This document shows positions 18,134 through 26,756 of a DNA stretch of 41,417 nucleotides, piece by piece; position 1 is the first letter of the stretch, and every line of letters starts with the position of its first letter. Source of the stretch: an uncultured Clostridia bacterium. GTDB lineage: Bacteria; Bacillota; Clostridia; UBA1381. Location of the stretch: assembly GCA_947626075.1 (NCBI GenBank), contig CANQQW010000012.1:1-41417 (forward strand), in the 5' to 3' direction. The notes below the pieces were generated by a model that saw only the letters and a list, made by a program, of their open reading frames with translations, searched no databases and was not told the origin of the DNA. A program made the position numbers and the translations under genes.

Positions 18134-18340
18134 GGTGCGCGCGGGCGCGGGCGACCAATGACCGCCCCTACAAGAACGGGACGTCGAGGGCGCCGTCCCC
18201 TACAAGAACGGGACGTCGGGGTGAACAACATGCGGAGCGTGTTGTAGGCGTGTTGCACAGCAACAAACGCCGTAGCAAAGGCGCCGTCCCCTACGGGAGG
18301 GAAATGACCGCCCCTACGAGGGCGGCATGGGCGGGGGGTG
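18134..18340. repeat. GC-rich intergenic repeat cluster
   Basis: A non-coding mosaic of short repeats. AATGACCGCCCCTAC occurs at 18157-18171 and 18303-18317, and its near-complement (GTAGGGGCGGTCAT) also occurs at 39664-39677 behind hisF. The unit TACAAGAACGGGACGTCG occurs at 18169-18186 and 18201-18218 (period 32), and GGCGCCGTCCCCTAC at 18189-18203 and about 18280-18294. Two hairpins lie inside (ACAACA...TGTTGT and GGCGTGTTGC...GCAACAAACGCC). Such blocks are interspersed elements of unknown function in gut Clostridia. Confidence 0.75.
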
Positions 18341-18407
18341 TGAAATGTGAACAAAATTGGATAGGGATTTTTGTGCAATTTTAAGGATTTTAAATTTGTC
18401 AAATTTA

Positions 18408-18436
18408 TTGCGTAAAAATTAAAATTGTGGTACAAT
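18408..18436 (+). promoter_or_regulatory. Promoter of the giant adhesin-like gene
   Basis: TTGCGT (18408-18413), a 17-base spacer and TACAAT (18431-18436), leaving a leader of about 110 bases. Confidence 0.65.
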
Positions 18437-18442
18437 GTATAA

Positions 18443-18553
18443 CATGTAGACGAGTGTGCACGGGTGAAACTGGCATGGAAGCCCGCGCCGCTCCGAAAAA
18501 ATCAGGCTTAGGCATAAGCCAAAAATTTAAAGAAAAGGAAAGGGAGAAAAGAA
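18443..18553 (+). promoter_or_regulatory. Long, possibly structured 5' leader
   Basis: The leader contains CGGGT...GCCCG, able to pair around ACTGGCATGG, and a perfect hairpin GGCTTA-GGCA-TAAGCC shortly before the ribosome binding site GGAAAGGGAG. I cannot match it to a known riboswitch consensus. It may only be an untranslated leader that stabilises the long mRNA. Confidence 0.35.
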
Positions 18554-21500
18554 ATGAAAAGTAGAAAATTTATTTCACTACTTTGCGCTGCGGCTATGAC
18601 TGTGTCCTCTTTTGCGGGACTTACCATTACCGCAAGCGCGGCAACGGATATCGTTTCTCTTGACGGTACTGTTGAAGCCGGACAATGGACTTGTTCCGAC
18701 ACCAACAACAGAGGCGCAGTAACGTCGGAGACCGACGACGATGGAGCGTATATCCAAGCAAAGAACAGCGACAAGGTAGCCGTTACAGACACGTACGCGG
18801 TTACCGGCGCTACAACGGCGGCGCTAGGTTCTAAGTATGTTATTGAATTTGACGCGTTAATGCACGGTTCAAACGGTTCCGGCGGTCAGGAAGCAGAGGG
18901 AACGCAGATTGCGTTCTACAGCAACAACCGCGCAAGTGATACGAGATCGGTTACGGTTAATAACAGTGCAAGAACTTTTGGCGGCGTAGGTAAAGGCTTC
19001 GTCGTAAAGTATGACGTAAGAAGAAGCTATCTCGGCTCTGACAAGGGTATTGTTATCAACGATCCCGCAGTCGAAGTTCCTCAGGATGCGACAGCGACAG
19101 ATTATTATACGGCTGAAGCCAAGCAGGATACATGGTTGAGAACAAGGGCGGTTGTTGATACATCTGCAAAGACTGCAACGATTACGATAATCAACAAGTC
19201 AGGTCAGAAGCTTGTTAATGCTGAGCCATATGCGTTTGACGGTGCAGGCGATATTACGGGTATCAGTATTACAACAGGTAGAGCAGATGACGGTAATACT
19301 GCGTTTGTAAATCTTGATAACGTACATATTTACGCAGGCGATCCTGACGGTGAACTTGGTACGGAAGGCTTGAGAGGCGAGGCTGCAATCGCGACACCGC
19401 TTCCGGCTCCTGAAACAGTTGCGGGCAAGGCTCCGAAGCTTAAGGCTCCCGAGTCTGTAACAGGCGCTGTTACAGAGGACTTTGAGAGCGCTGAGGTTAA
19501 GATTTATGACAGCGTTACAGGTACCGGTGAAACCAAGCAGCCCGTAAATATCGGTTCGGGTGTTGTTCAGGGCTTTGCCGGTGACAGAGGCTCCAGCGGT
19601 GCTGACGGCAACTCAAAGGTTGAGGTTGTCAATGTTACAGGCGGCGGTAAGGCTGCGAAGCTGTCAGGCGACAGATTTGCAGGCGGCGGCAGATCACCGA
19701 GACTTGTTCTTGCTGACGACCTTTCGATTGCGGACGATCCGACAAAGACATCTATCTTAGGCTTCTCCGTATATCTGTCTAAGGTAAAGGAAGAAAATGC
19801 GGCAAGACTTTGGCTTCTTGACTCACAGCATGCGCAGGATAAGGATGTTAACGACAGTACAAGCTCCGATACATGGTACTATAAGAACATATTAGGTCTG
19901 CTCACGGCTGAAAACGAGGAACAGAACGGCTTCGGCAGTGAAAACTCGAATAGAGTTCTTAACTTAGAGCCGGAACAGTGGCATACAGTTGTTGTTGCGG
20001 TAAGCAACGGAAGATATAGAATATTCTATGATGAAAAATATAAATCCGAGGGCAACCTTTCTCCGGCGATAGTAAATGAAACGGTTAACTATGGTCAGGA
20101 CGCTGCTTATTCGGTAACTAATCTTCCCGCACTCGTTGTTGAGAACATGGTTAACGAGAGAGTATCAAGAGTTCTTGTCGATAACGTAATTGCTTATCAG
20201 GTAGACAACTTTGTTGATGAGAAGGCTCTCCCTGTACTCGACGAAGGCGGAGAGGGACAGCCGACGACTGAGGCGCATAGCGTAACGATTGAATCGACGG
20301 ACGGTAAGACCGCTACGGTTAAGACAACTGAGGAAACTCCGTTTGACGCTGTACTTATCCATGCCAAGTACAACAACGGTGCGCTCACAAGCGTTAAGTC
20401 TTACCCCGTAACAGGCATAAACGCAACAGGCGTTCAGGCTATTAAGGAAGCTGACAATGCAACAATCGCGACAGGCGATAAGCTGATGGTTTGGGATAGC
20501 CTCAGCGGTATGGTTCCCTACGGTGTACTTACCGTTACAGAGGGAGCTACAGAGTACGGCATTACCACAACCGGCATTACGAACGGTACGGTAACGGCTG
20601 ATCCTGCGAAAGCAACAGCAGGTACTAAGGTTACTCTGACAGTAAAGCCCAACGATGGCTATAAGCTTACGGCAGACAGCCTGAAAGTTAAGCACGGCAC
20701 AGAGACTATTACTCCGACTGCCGTTGCAGGTGCAGCCGATAAGTATGAATTCGATATGCCGGCGGCTGACGTAACTGTTGAAGCTGCATTTGAAGCTATT
20801 GAATATACAATTGCAGTTGATTCTGCTCTTGAAGCAGGTGCTTCAATTACAACGACACCTGCAAGCAAGGCGACTGTTGGTACAGAGGTAACTGTTAATG
20901 TAACTGCGCCGGACGGCAAGGTTGTTGATAAGGTTACATATAAAGAAGAAGGCGCAACAGACGCTACACCGATTACGGCTGACGCGACGGGCGCTTACAA
21001 GTTCACAATGCCCGCTAAGAACGTAACGGTTAGCGCTACGTTTAAGGCCGGCAGCGTAACACCTACAGAACAGGTTACGGTAACACTTTCGAACGCAGTC
21101 GGCGTACAAGGCGGTACTATTGCAGCTACGGTTGGTACAGGTACAGATCCTTTGCCCGGCGACGGTAAGGTTGACAAGGGCAGCAAGGTTGTTATCACGC
21201 TTACACCTGACAGCGGCAAAGAGGTTAAGACATTCACGGTAGATGATACCGATAAGATGGCTGACCTCGTTGCAGGCACAGGCGACGTAAAGACATATAC
21301 AATAGAAAGTATTCAGGCTAATACAACAATTGCCGCAACATTCGGCGATAAGGAAACAACACCGACGAAGGCGGCGTTTAAAGACTCCTTCACGGTTAAG
21401 CTGGATCCGGCTTCAGATGTAACGGTAGGCACACAGATTACTGCTTCGCTTGAAAAGTCGGCGAGCAACACTGATAAGGAAGCTCCTGCCGGTGTAACAT

Positions 21501-24500
21501 GGAAGTGGCAGAAGGTTGACGGAGGATCAACTCAGGATGTTCCCGACGAAATAAACGCTACATTCACACCGCAAGAACCGGCTACATATCAGGCTGTAGC
21601 TACTCTTACTGAGGATTCAGACGACTTTACCGCCGGCTCAGTTACGTCAGCGACGGTGACGGTAACGGCGGCACCGGCAGTTAAGCATGCCGTAAAGGTA
21701 ACGGTTGTAGGCCGCGGTTACGCTGCGGCGAGCGTTACGGAAGCGGCTGAGGGCGAACCTGTAACGCTTACGATTGACAACGACAAGTATCACACGGCTG
21801 CTGTTACAGGCGTTACAGGCTATAACGACGGCGAAAAGACATTCACAATGCCCGACGAGGACGCGAATGTAACGGTTACATTTACCGAAAGCTTCCCGAC
21901 AACATTCAGCATTTCAAAGACGGAAGACTTTGAAAGCGGCGAGCAGACACTGTTTACAAAGACAGGCGGCACAGGTCCTATGGAAGTAGCTGACGACTCA
22001 GCAAATGCTAACGCGAAAACAGGCAAGGTTCTTAAAGCAAGAGGCGATACTGACGGTAACAACGGCAGATGCGAAATAACGGCGGCAAATCTCGGAATAG
22101 AGAATGCGGCTTATGTACAGCTCGACGCGCGTTTGGATTGTGCGCAGAGTAACAAAACATCACTCTTATCGCTTCGCGACAAAGATAATAAAGCTATCTT
22201 TACTATAAATGTTACCGCGACCGGCAACGGCAACGGCGGCGGCGCTAATATCAACGGCAACATAACGCTTGACAAAGCTATAGTAAGCAACGAGCGTGAT
22301 AAGGTACAGCAGCTTGCTGACAGACAGGGTTCAGGCTGGCTGACAGTTTCGGCGGCGATCGACTTTGACGCTAAGTCCTCGAAGGTTTTGATTACGAGAG
22401 TATCTGACGGTTCGCTCGTATACTTCGGCGATGTTCCGTTTGCCGATAATACCGCGGCAGGTCTTGACAAGATTTATGCGGAAGCAGGTAAGCTGTACGG
22501 TGCGGCAGGTATAGATGATGTAACAATCAAGGGCGCAAAGGCTACTAATGTAACTGTAACACCTCCGACAACGGGCGGTTCGCTTTCATATAAGAAAGAC
22601 GGTTCTAAGATCGTTATTATACCGACTCCCGATTCGGGCAAGAAGGTTAAGACAGTTACAGTAACAGACGGCGCAGAAGGCGAGCCGAAGCCGGTTCAAG
22701 CAAATGAGAGCGGTGCATACGAGTATACGCCGACTACAGATACAGTAACGATTGCGGCTGAGTTCGTAAGAGACGATATAGCGACAGTTACCGTAACGGG
22801 TGACGATACGGTTCAGAAAGGCGCGGCCTCAACGGCTCCGTACGCTGCGACATTTGCCAGCGCAAAGGGTGAGGCTGTAACGCTTGAAGACGGCGAACAG
22901 ATTACATGGAGCGTAACAGGTGCGACAAATGAAACAGATACAAAGATAGAGAATGGCACGCTTACAATCGCAGCTGATGAAGAAGCGGCTAAGGTTACGG
23001 TTATTGCGTCCGTTCCGAAGAAAAACGGCGAGGCAGAAGCAGTAACCGGCTCTATGGAGGTTAATGTTTCGTCCGAGACGCTTTACAATGTAACGAAAGC
23101 GGATATCGCAGAGGGCGGCGATATTACAATTGAGCCCAACAGAGCCGCTGCAGGTACAAAGGTTTATGTAACAGCTACACCCGAAACCGGTTATGAGGTC
23201 GATGACATAAAGATTAAAGGTACTGTTACAGAGGAGAAGAGCATAAAAGACTCATTCGCTGAAAGTAAGTATTCGTTCGATATGGCGAGCGAAGATATTA
23301 CGGTAACGGCTACGTTTAAGAAGATAAAGTATGGTATAACAAACGGTTCTGAGGAAGGCGATAGAACTGAGAACGGCGGTTATATTTCAAAAATCGAGGT
23401 TAGTGATGCGGACGCTACAGAGGCTGTAATGGGCGATACCGTAAAGGTTACGCTTACACCTGAAGCGAAGTACGAATCGGCAGGCGTAGAGGTTACCGGT
23501 GCGGAAGATATCGAGGTAACGCCGGGCGAAACGAATGTATATACGTTCACGATGCCCGCAGCGGCTGTAACAGTTACGGCTAAGTTCCAAAAAGAGGCGC
23601 TTGCTGACAGAAAGCCGACGGGCTTTGAATATGATAACGAAACGCTTTATGAGTTGCTTGTAAATGCAAAGCAAGGAAAGGGCGGCGGAGGTTATGACGG
23701 TGCTCAGACAACAAGAGTGGGCGACAGACTTGTCACACCCGCAAAGGAAAACAGACGTTTTGATGTTCCCGGTAACCTTTCAATAAATCCCGGAACGGTA
23801 TATTTTGTCTGCGACTTCAACGTAACAGCGGGTGAAACAATTACATTCCTTGGTAAGAAAGGTAACGACTATCCCGGAGCAACGTTATCATTTATTGCCG
23901 ACGCCCAAGGAGCTATTAAGGCACAGGTAGGCAGCAATGCTGCAAAAGAAACAACTCTTGAAGCCGGAAAGTGGTATAACATGGTTCTCAAAGGCGAAAG
24001 AGACGCAACCGGTCATGCCAACGGTACTGTTGCCGTATACGAAATCGACGACACAAATGATACTGTAAAGACAGATAATAATCTTTTGAAGGATGCAGGT
24101 CTTGAAACTGTAAGTATGTCCACAGCAAATTACCCTTGGAGTGCGACGCATTGCGGCGGCACAGCGGACGGTACTTCGGCGCTCGATAATGCGTACTACT
24201 GCACAGATCCGTTCTATGAGGCGAAGATTACCGTTACAGGTACAGACAACGGCGAAGTGGCGGGAGATAATAATCCTACCCCGGTCAACGACGCTACAGT
24301 AACGGTTAAGAAAGACGGAAAAGAAGTCGCGAAACAAACATCCGGTGCGGAGGGCGTATACACATTCAAGCTTCAGGCAGGTACGTACAGCGTAGAGGTT
24401 GCCGCTACAGAAGCGTATGAGGCTAAGACGCTTGCTTCGTTTGAGGTTACGAAAGAAGGCGCTAACACTGCAACAATCAATCCGAAGAAGCAGGATACTA

Positions 24501-25470
24501 AGGTTGCGTCGATAGATGTTACCGATAAGCTCGGTGACGCGCATAAAGATTCGGGCAGCGAGTTCACAGTTCTTTCATCAGAGCAGCAGAAGACGATACA
24601 GCTTACCGCGACTGCAAAGAATGAGGGCGGCGCTGTAGTTAAGGACACAGAATTTACATGGGATTCTGATAAGAAAGATAATGGCGTAACGGTTAGCGAA
24701 GGTCTTGTAACGATAGCTGCAACTACAGGTGCAAGTGAGGATGTGACAGCAAGATTACAGCAACAGCCGGAGAGAGCGTAGTAGGCAAGTACATAATTAA
24801 GGTTTCTAAGACCGGTACGGAAACGTTGCTCGACTACTGCGATAACTTCGACGGCGAGACGAATATCTTCAATGGCGCAACAGGTGACGCTGCCGGCGGC
24901 AAGGTGCTTGTAGGAAGCGCGGAAGGCGTTACGTGGGAGCTTCCCACAGCGATGGAGCTTACTGACAAGGAAACGCTGACAGTTTCATACGTTGATTACA
25001 ACGGCTGGCAGAGTGGCGGTCACAAGAAGGTTGTTCAGTTCCTCGGTGATGAGAGTGCGGTTCTTGCGGAGTATCAGTATAACGACTTAGCAGATCCCGC
25101 TGGTGCTTCTGGCAGAGACAGACCGTGTGCTATTGACAGCTTGAAGGTTAATAGTGTAGCTCAGATTGAACAAAGTACAAGATTTGATGCACAGTCGAAG
25201 AACGGCGGTAGTGGCGCAAATAAGCTTGAAAACTTTGCGGCTGATGATAATCAGAACTGCATCGCAGAGTTCTCGGTATCGGGTAAGAGTACGGACAACG
25301 TACAGCTTAAGTACACTGTAAGAGGTACCGAAGCAACCACAAACGGCAGTCCTTGGAAAGCGACCGTTGATGGCGCTAAGTTCAAGGGTGTTAAGCTGCT
25401 TAATCCCGGTACAAATTGTGCTGCTATAGGTAAGTTCAGAGTAACGCTTACAAGAGAAGCAGGAGAATAA
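18554..25470 (+). pseudogene. Giant secreted multi-repeat surface protein gene, interrupted by a one-base frameshift near 24749
   Basis: The first frame (18554-24781) encodes 2075 residues with a signal peptide (about 1-28). Domains in rough order are: LamG-like (about 30-265); another beta-sandwich (about 305-560); InlB B-repeat-like units ending in F-x-MPA-x-x-VTV-x-A-x-F motifs (about 665-750, 754-835, 1046-1110, 1510-1590, 1592-1680); Ig-like segments; LamG-like (about 1116-1325 and 1690-1890); a carboxypeptidase-regulatory-like fold (about 1895-1965); and a Big-like domain. At 24749 the frame breaks: the continuation ITATAGESVVGKYIIKV lies in the next frame and runs on to 25470. Restoring one base (an A in GCAAGATT) gives one protein of about 2305 residues. 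A real mutation, phase variation or a sequencing error are all possible. No catalytic domain or wall anchor is recognised; a role in adhesion or carbohydrate binding is inferred. Confidence 0.8.
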
Positions 25471-25497
25471 TAATCACCACGAAAATTGCATAATAAT

Positions 25498-25525
25498 AGG
25501 GAGCGCTGACGCGCTCCCTTTCCTT
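25498..25525 (+). terminator. Terminator after the giant surface protein gene
   Basis: An eight-base perfect stem GGGAGCGC / GCGCTCCC with loop TGAC, followed by TTTCCTT. Confidence 0.85.
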
Positions 25526-25558
25526 GTGCGTGGGCTGTGACTTTTTTGCGTCGTTCAC

Positions 25559-25587
25559 TTGACTTGTGTCAAACGGTGTGGTATAAT
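25559..25587 (+). promoter_or_regulatory. Promoter of small RNA copy 2
   Basis: TTGACT (25559-25564), a 17-base spacer and TATAAT (25582-25587). The -35 box is part of a palindrome TTGAC-TTGT-GTCAA. It is a near copy of the promoter at 25770-25798. Confidence 0.75.
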
Positions 25588-25593
25588 AAAGAT

Positions 25594-25676
25594 ACAAAAA
25601 AGGCAAGACTTTCAACGGTTATGCCCACATTTGACTACAAAATAGCCGTACCTTTGGGCGGGGCGGCTATTTTGCA
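25594..25676 (+). ncRNA. Small antisense RNA, diverged copy of the 11.65-kb antitoxin RNA
   Basis: A predicted RNA of about 80 bases ending in the hairpin AAAATAGCC...GGCTATTTT (25639-25673), the same stem as at 11704-11733. Its 3' end overlaps, on the other strand, a decayed toxin frame (25667-25729). With no intact toxin it may now be a relic or a trans-acting antitoxin. Confidence 0.55.
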
Positions 25677-25729
25677 TTCATGGTGAAATCTATCAATATG
25701 ATAAGGATTTCGATGATCGTCTTGGTGAT
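25667..25729 (-). pseudogene. Decayed copy of the 23-residue toxin
   Basis: Read on the minus strand this gives ITKTIIEILIIL followed by IDFTMNAK and a TAG stop. Aligned without gaps to the last 20 residues of the peptide at 11730-11801 (VTKIIIWVVIIL, then IFELRAQ plus stop) it keeps T, K, several I/L positions, F, A and the stop position. It has no start codon and no ribosome binding site: two codons upstream of the conserved part an in-frame TAG appears within TTATTAGGC. The stop codon lies in the shared hairpin, exactly as in the intact copy. Confidence 0.55.
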
Positions 25730-25751
25730 TACACCGTGAGCCTAATAAAAA

Positions 25752-25795
25752 ATACCACACCCATTTTGCTTGACTTTCGTCAAAGGGTGTGGTAT
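25752..25795. repeat. Long inverted repeat embracing a promoter
   Basis: Perfect 11-base arms ATACCACACCC (25752-25762) and GGGTGTGGTAT (25785-25795) enclose a nested palindrome TTGAC-TTTC-GTCAA (25770-25783) that contains the -35 box. It is a candidate operator, or a hairpin that stops transcripts entering from the left. Confidence 0.7.
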
Positions 25796-25798
25796 AAT
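25770..25798 (+). promoter_or_regulatory. Promoter of the antisense RNA facing the Hol_Tox-like toxin
   Basis: TTGACT (25770-25775), a 17-base spacer and TATAAT (25793-25798). The -10 region and transcript start GGTATAATAGGCATAT (25791-25806) recur exactly on the minus strand at 26184-26199. Confidence 0.8.
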
Positions 25799-25804
25799 AG
25801 GCAT

Positions 25805-25901
25805 ATAGCGAACATATGTTCTGCGTAGTTGTTTTTTGTAGAAGAAAAAATTACTTCTACCCTAAGTATCTGTTATTGACCTAACAGATACTTATTTTTT
25901 T
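25805..25901 (+). ncRNA. Candidate antitoxin RNA for the 29-residue toxin
   Basis: A predicted RNA of about 97 bases with a 5' hairpin (GAAC-ATAT-GTTC), a middle hairpin GTAGAAG...CTTCTAC and a strong terminator: a 13-base stem TAAGTATCTGTTA / TAACAGATACTTA with six T residues after it. The terminator overlaps the last codons of the toxin gene on the other strand. Both RNAs carry GTTCTGCG near their 5' ends. This is the txpA/ratA-like convergent layout. Confidence 0.7.
25863..25901. terminator. Terminator shared by toxin and antitoxin RNAs
   Basis: A 13-base perfect stem (25863-25875 and 25882-25894) with a T run on the plus strand. The toxin stop codon (25892-25894) lies in the stem. Confidence 0.85.
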
Positions 25902-25981
25902 ATCCAACATAGCAATATGAATATCAATACAGATACGGTCTGTAATGCCGTAACAGCCACAAGGGCATCGTACACATTCAT
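25892..25981 (-). CDS. 29-residue membrane peptide, Hol_Tox/TxpA-like type I toxin
   Basis: The peptide starts MNVYDALVAVTALQ, continues with a hydrophobic helix (TVSVLIFILLCW) and ends IKK. The pattern M-x-V-Y-[DE]-A-L, then one membrane helix and a basic end, is that of the putative holin-like toxin (Hol_Tox) and TxpA/BsrE group of type I toxins, which act on the bacterium's own membrane when the antisense RNA is lost. AAGGAGGG (25988-25995) lies six bases before the ATG. Its own promoter (26035-26063) and a convergent antisense RNA complete the module. It sits in a cluster with hicAB and relics of another small toxin family. Confidence 0.78.
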   Translation of the reverse strand: MNVYDALVAVTALQTVSVLIFILLCWIKK

Positions 25982-26034
25982 ACCAATCCCTCCTTTGTAG
26001 GGATTCGCAGAACGCGCCGCCATAGCCTATGATT

Positions 26035-26063
26035 ATTGTACCATATTGCGCGGTATTTGTCGA
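26035..26063 (-). promoter_or_regulatory. Promoter of the Hol_Tox-like toxin
   Basis: On the minus strand, TCGACA (26058-26063), a 17-base spacer and TACAAT (26035-26040), followed by a leader of about 47 bases. Confidence 0.65.
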
Positions 26064-26098
26064 TACGTGACGCGAAACCGTAACGTAATCGTAAACGC

Positions 26099-26185
26099 AA
26101 AAAAATAGCCGCCCCAAATTGCCATGAGTGACGGCTATTTTAGCTCAACTCGGACAAACCGCCTTTAACGCGGTCGCCTCTCCAT
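26099..26185 (-). ncRNA. Orphan small RNA of the same antitoxin family
   Basis: A minus-strand RNA of about 87 bases with a 5' stem-loop (ACCGC-GTTAAAG-GCGGT), a short single-stranded part and the family hairpin AAAATAGCCG...CGGCTATTTTTTT. The 5' loop and terminator resemble the RNA at 11649-11737. No intact peptide gene faces it on the plus strand. The Hol_Tox-like promoter follows on the same strand. It may be a leftover antitoxin, or act in trans on the toxin at 11.7 kb. Confidence 0.6.
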
Positions 26186-26191
26186 ATGCCT

Positions 26192-26220
26192 ATTATACCG
26201 CATTATCGCTTGTCTGTCAA
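26192..26220 (-). promoter_or_regulatory. Consensus promoter of the orphan small RNA
   Basis: On the minus strand, a perfect TTGACA (26215-26220), a 17-base spacer and a perfect TATAAT (26192-26197). Confidence 0.88.
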
Positions 26221-26236
26221 GCATAATGTGGTATTT

Positions 26237-26446
26237 TTATGCGTACATCAACCGACCGCGCGGGACGGGTATCTCTCTACCCTCGTCGCGCGCCGTATCG
26301 ATCCATTCTTCAATAACGGTCTCGGCGTTTTGAATTGCCTCCGCGCGCGTTTTGCCGTCAGCCATACAGCCCGCAAGCTCCGGCACTTCGGCGATAAACG
26401 CGTTGTCGTCCTTACTCCAATAAAGGATGATTTCATAATTACGCAT
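26237..26446 (-). CDS. hicB: HicB family antitoxin
   Basis: A 69-residue protein with the HicB partial RNase H-like fold: YEIILYWSKDDNAFIAEVPELAGCMADG, then TRAEAIQNAETVIEEWI. HicB binds and blocks the HicA mRNA interferase. It is a short form without the extra C-terminal DNA-binding domain found in longer HicB proteins, so autoregulation by this protein alone is less certain. The ATG overlaps the hicA stop by eight bases, and GGAGGAGA inside the hicA end serves as ribosome binding site. The order is toxin first, antitoxin second. Confidence 0.9.
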   Translation of the reverse strand: MRNYEIILYWSKDDNAFIAEVPELAGCMADGKTRAEAIQNAETVIEEWIDTARDEGREIPVPRGRLMYA

Positions 26447-26699
26447 CTAAATCTCCTCCCAAACCATATTTAACTATAATTCTTCTTATTTGTTTAACTT
26501 GATACGGTTTTGCGCTGTCGCCGATAGGCTGTAAATTCAAAATTTCGTCAACGCCCCGCTTGGTGTATATGAAATGGTCGCCGCGTATTCGTTCATGAAA
26601 GCCGAGATAGCTCATTAACTGCCGCACGTCGCTGAATTTAATGTTTGCGTCACGGTTACCTCTTAATATCATATATATTATTTTACGCATTTGGCTCAT
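26439..26699 (-). CDS. hicA: HicA family mRNA interferase toxin
   Basis: An 86-residue toxin with the double-stranded RNA-binding-like fold of HicA. The conserved segments are FSDVRQLMSYLGF, then RGDHFIYTKRG with the presumed catalytic His, and a C-terminal QVKQIRRII helix. HicA cuts mRNA and halts translation until HicB neutralises it. An in-frame ATG at 26714 lies only a few bases behind the promoter -10 box, so the ATG at 26699 behind GGGGTGG is preferred. The pair sits between the terminator of the headless surface-protein cassette and the small-RNA cluster. Confidence 0.9.
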   Translation of the reverse strand: MSQMRKIIYMILRGNRDANIKFSDVRQLMSYLGFHERIRGDHFIYTKRGVDEILNLQPIGDSAKPYQVKQIRRIIVKYGLGGDLDA

Positions 26700-26720
26700 T
26701 TTATACCACCCCATATACTC

Positions 26721-26750
26721 ATTTTACCACACCCTGTGCGGCGATGTCAA
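26721..26750 (-). promoter_or_regulatory. hicAB promoter
   Basis: On the minus strand, TTGACA (26745-26750), an 18-base spacer and TAAAAT (26721-26726). The sequence GGGTGTGGTA before the -10 box matches that of the small-RNA promoter at 25785-25794. Confidence 0.8.
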
Positions 26751-26756
26751 GGCAAG

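Noticed and set aside
18443-18553. Known riboswitch (ZTP, c-di-GMP or cobalamin type) in the giant gene leader
   Set aside because: Single motifs such as AACTGGC occur, but the required partner blocks (for example CCGCCTGGGC for ZTP) are missing.
25680-25739. 19-residue plus-strand hydrophobic peptide (MVKSINMIRISM...)
   Set aside because: No ribosome binding site precedes it, and it is only the antisense reading of the decayed toxin frame.
26058-26107. Remnant toxin facing the orphan RNA at 26.1 kb (short plus-strand frame beginning GTGACG and ending in AAAAAATAG)
   Set aside because: The residues are polar and the frame is too short; similarity to the 23-residue peptide is limited to VT and the stop position.
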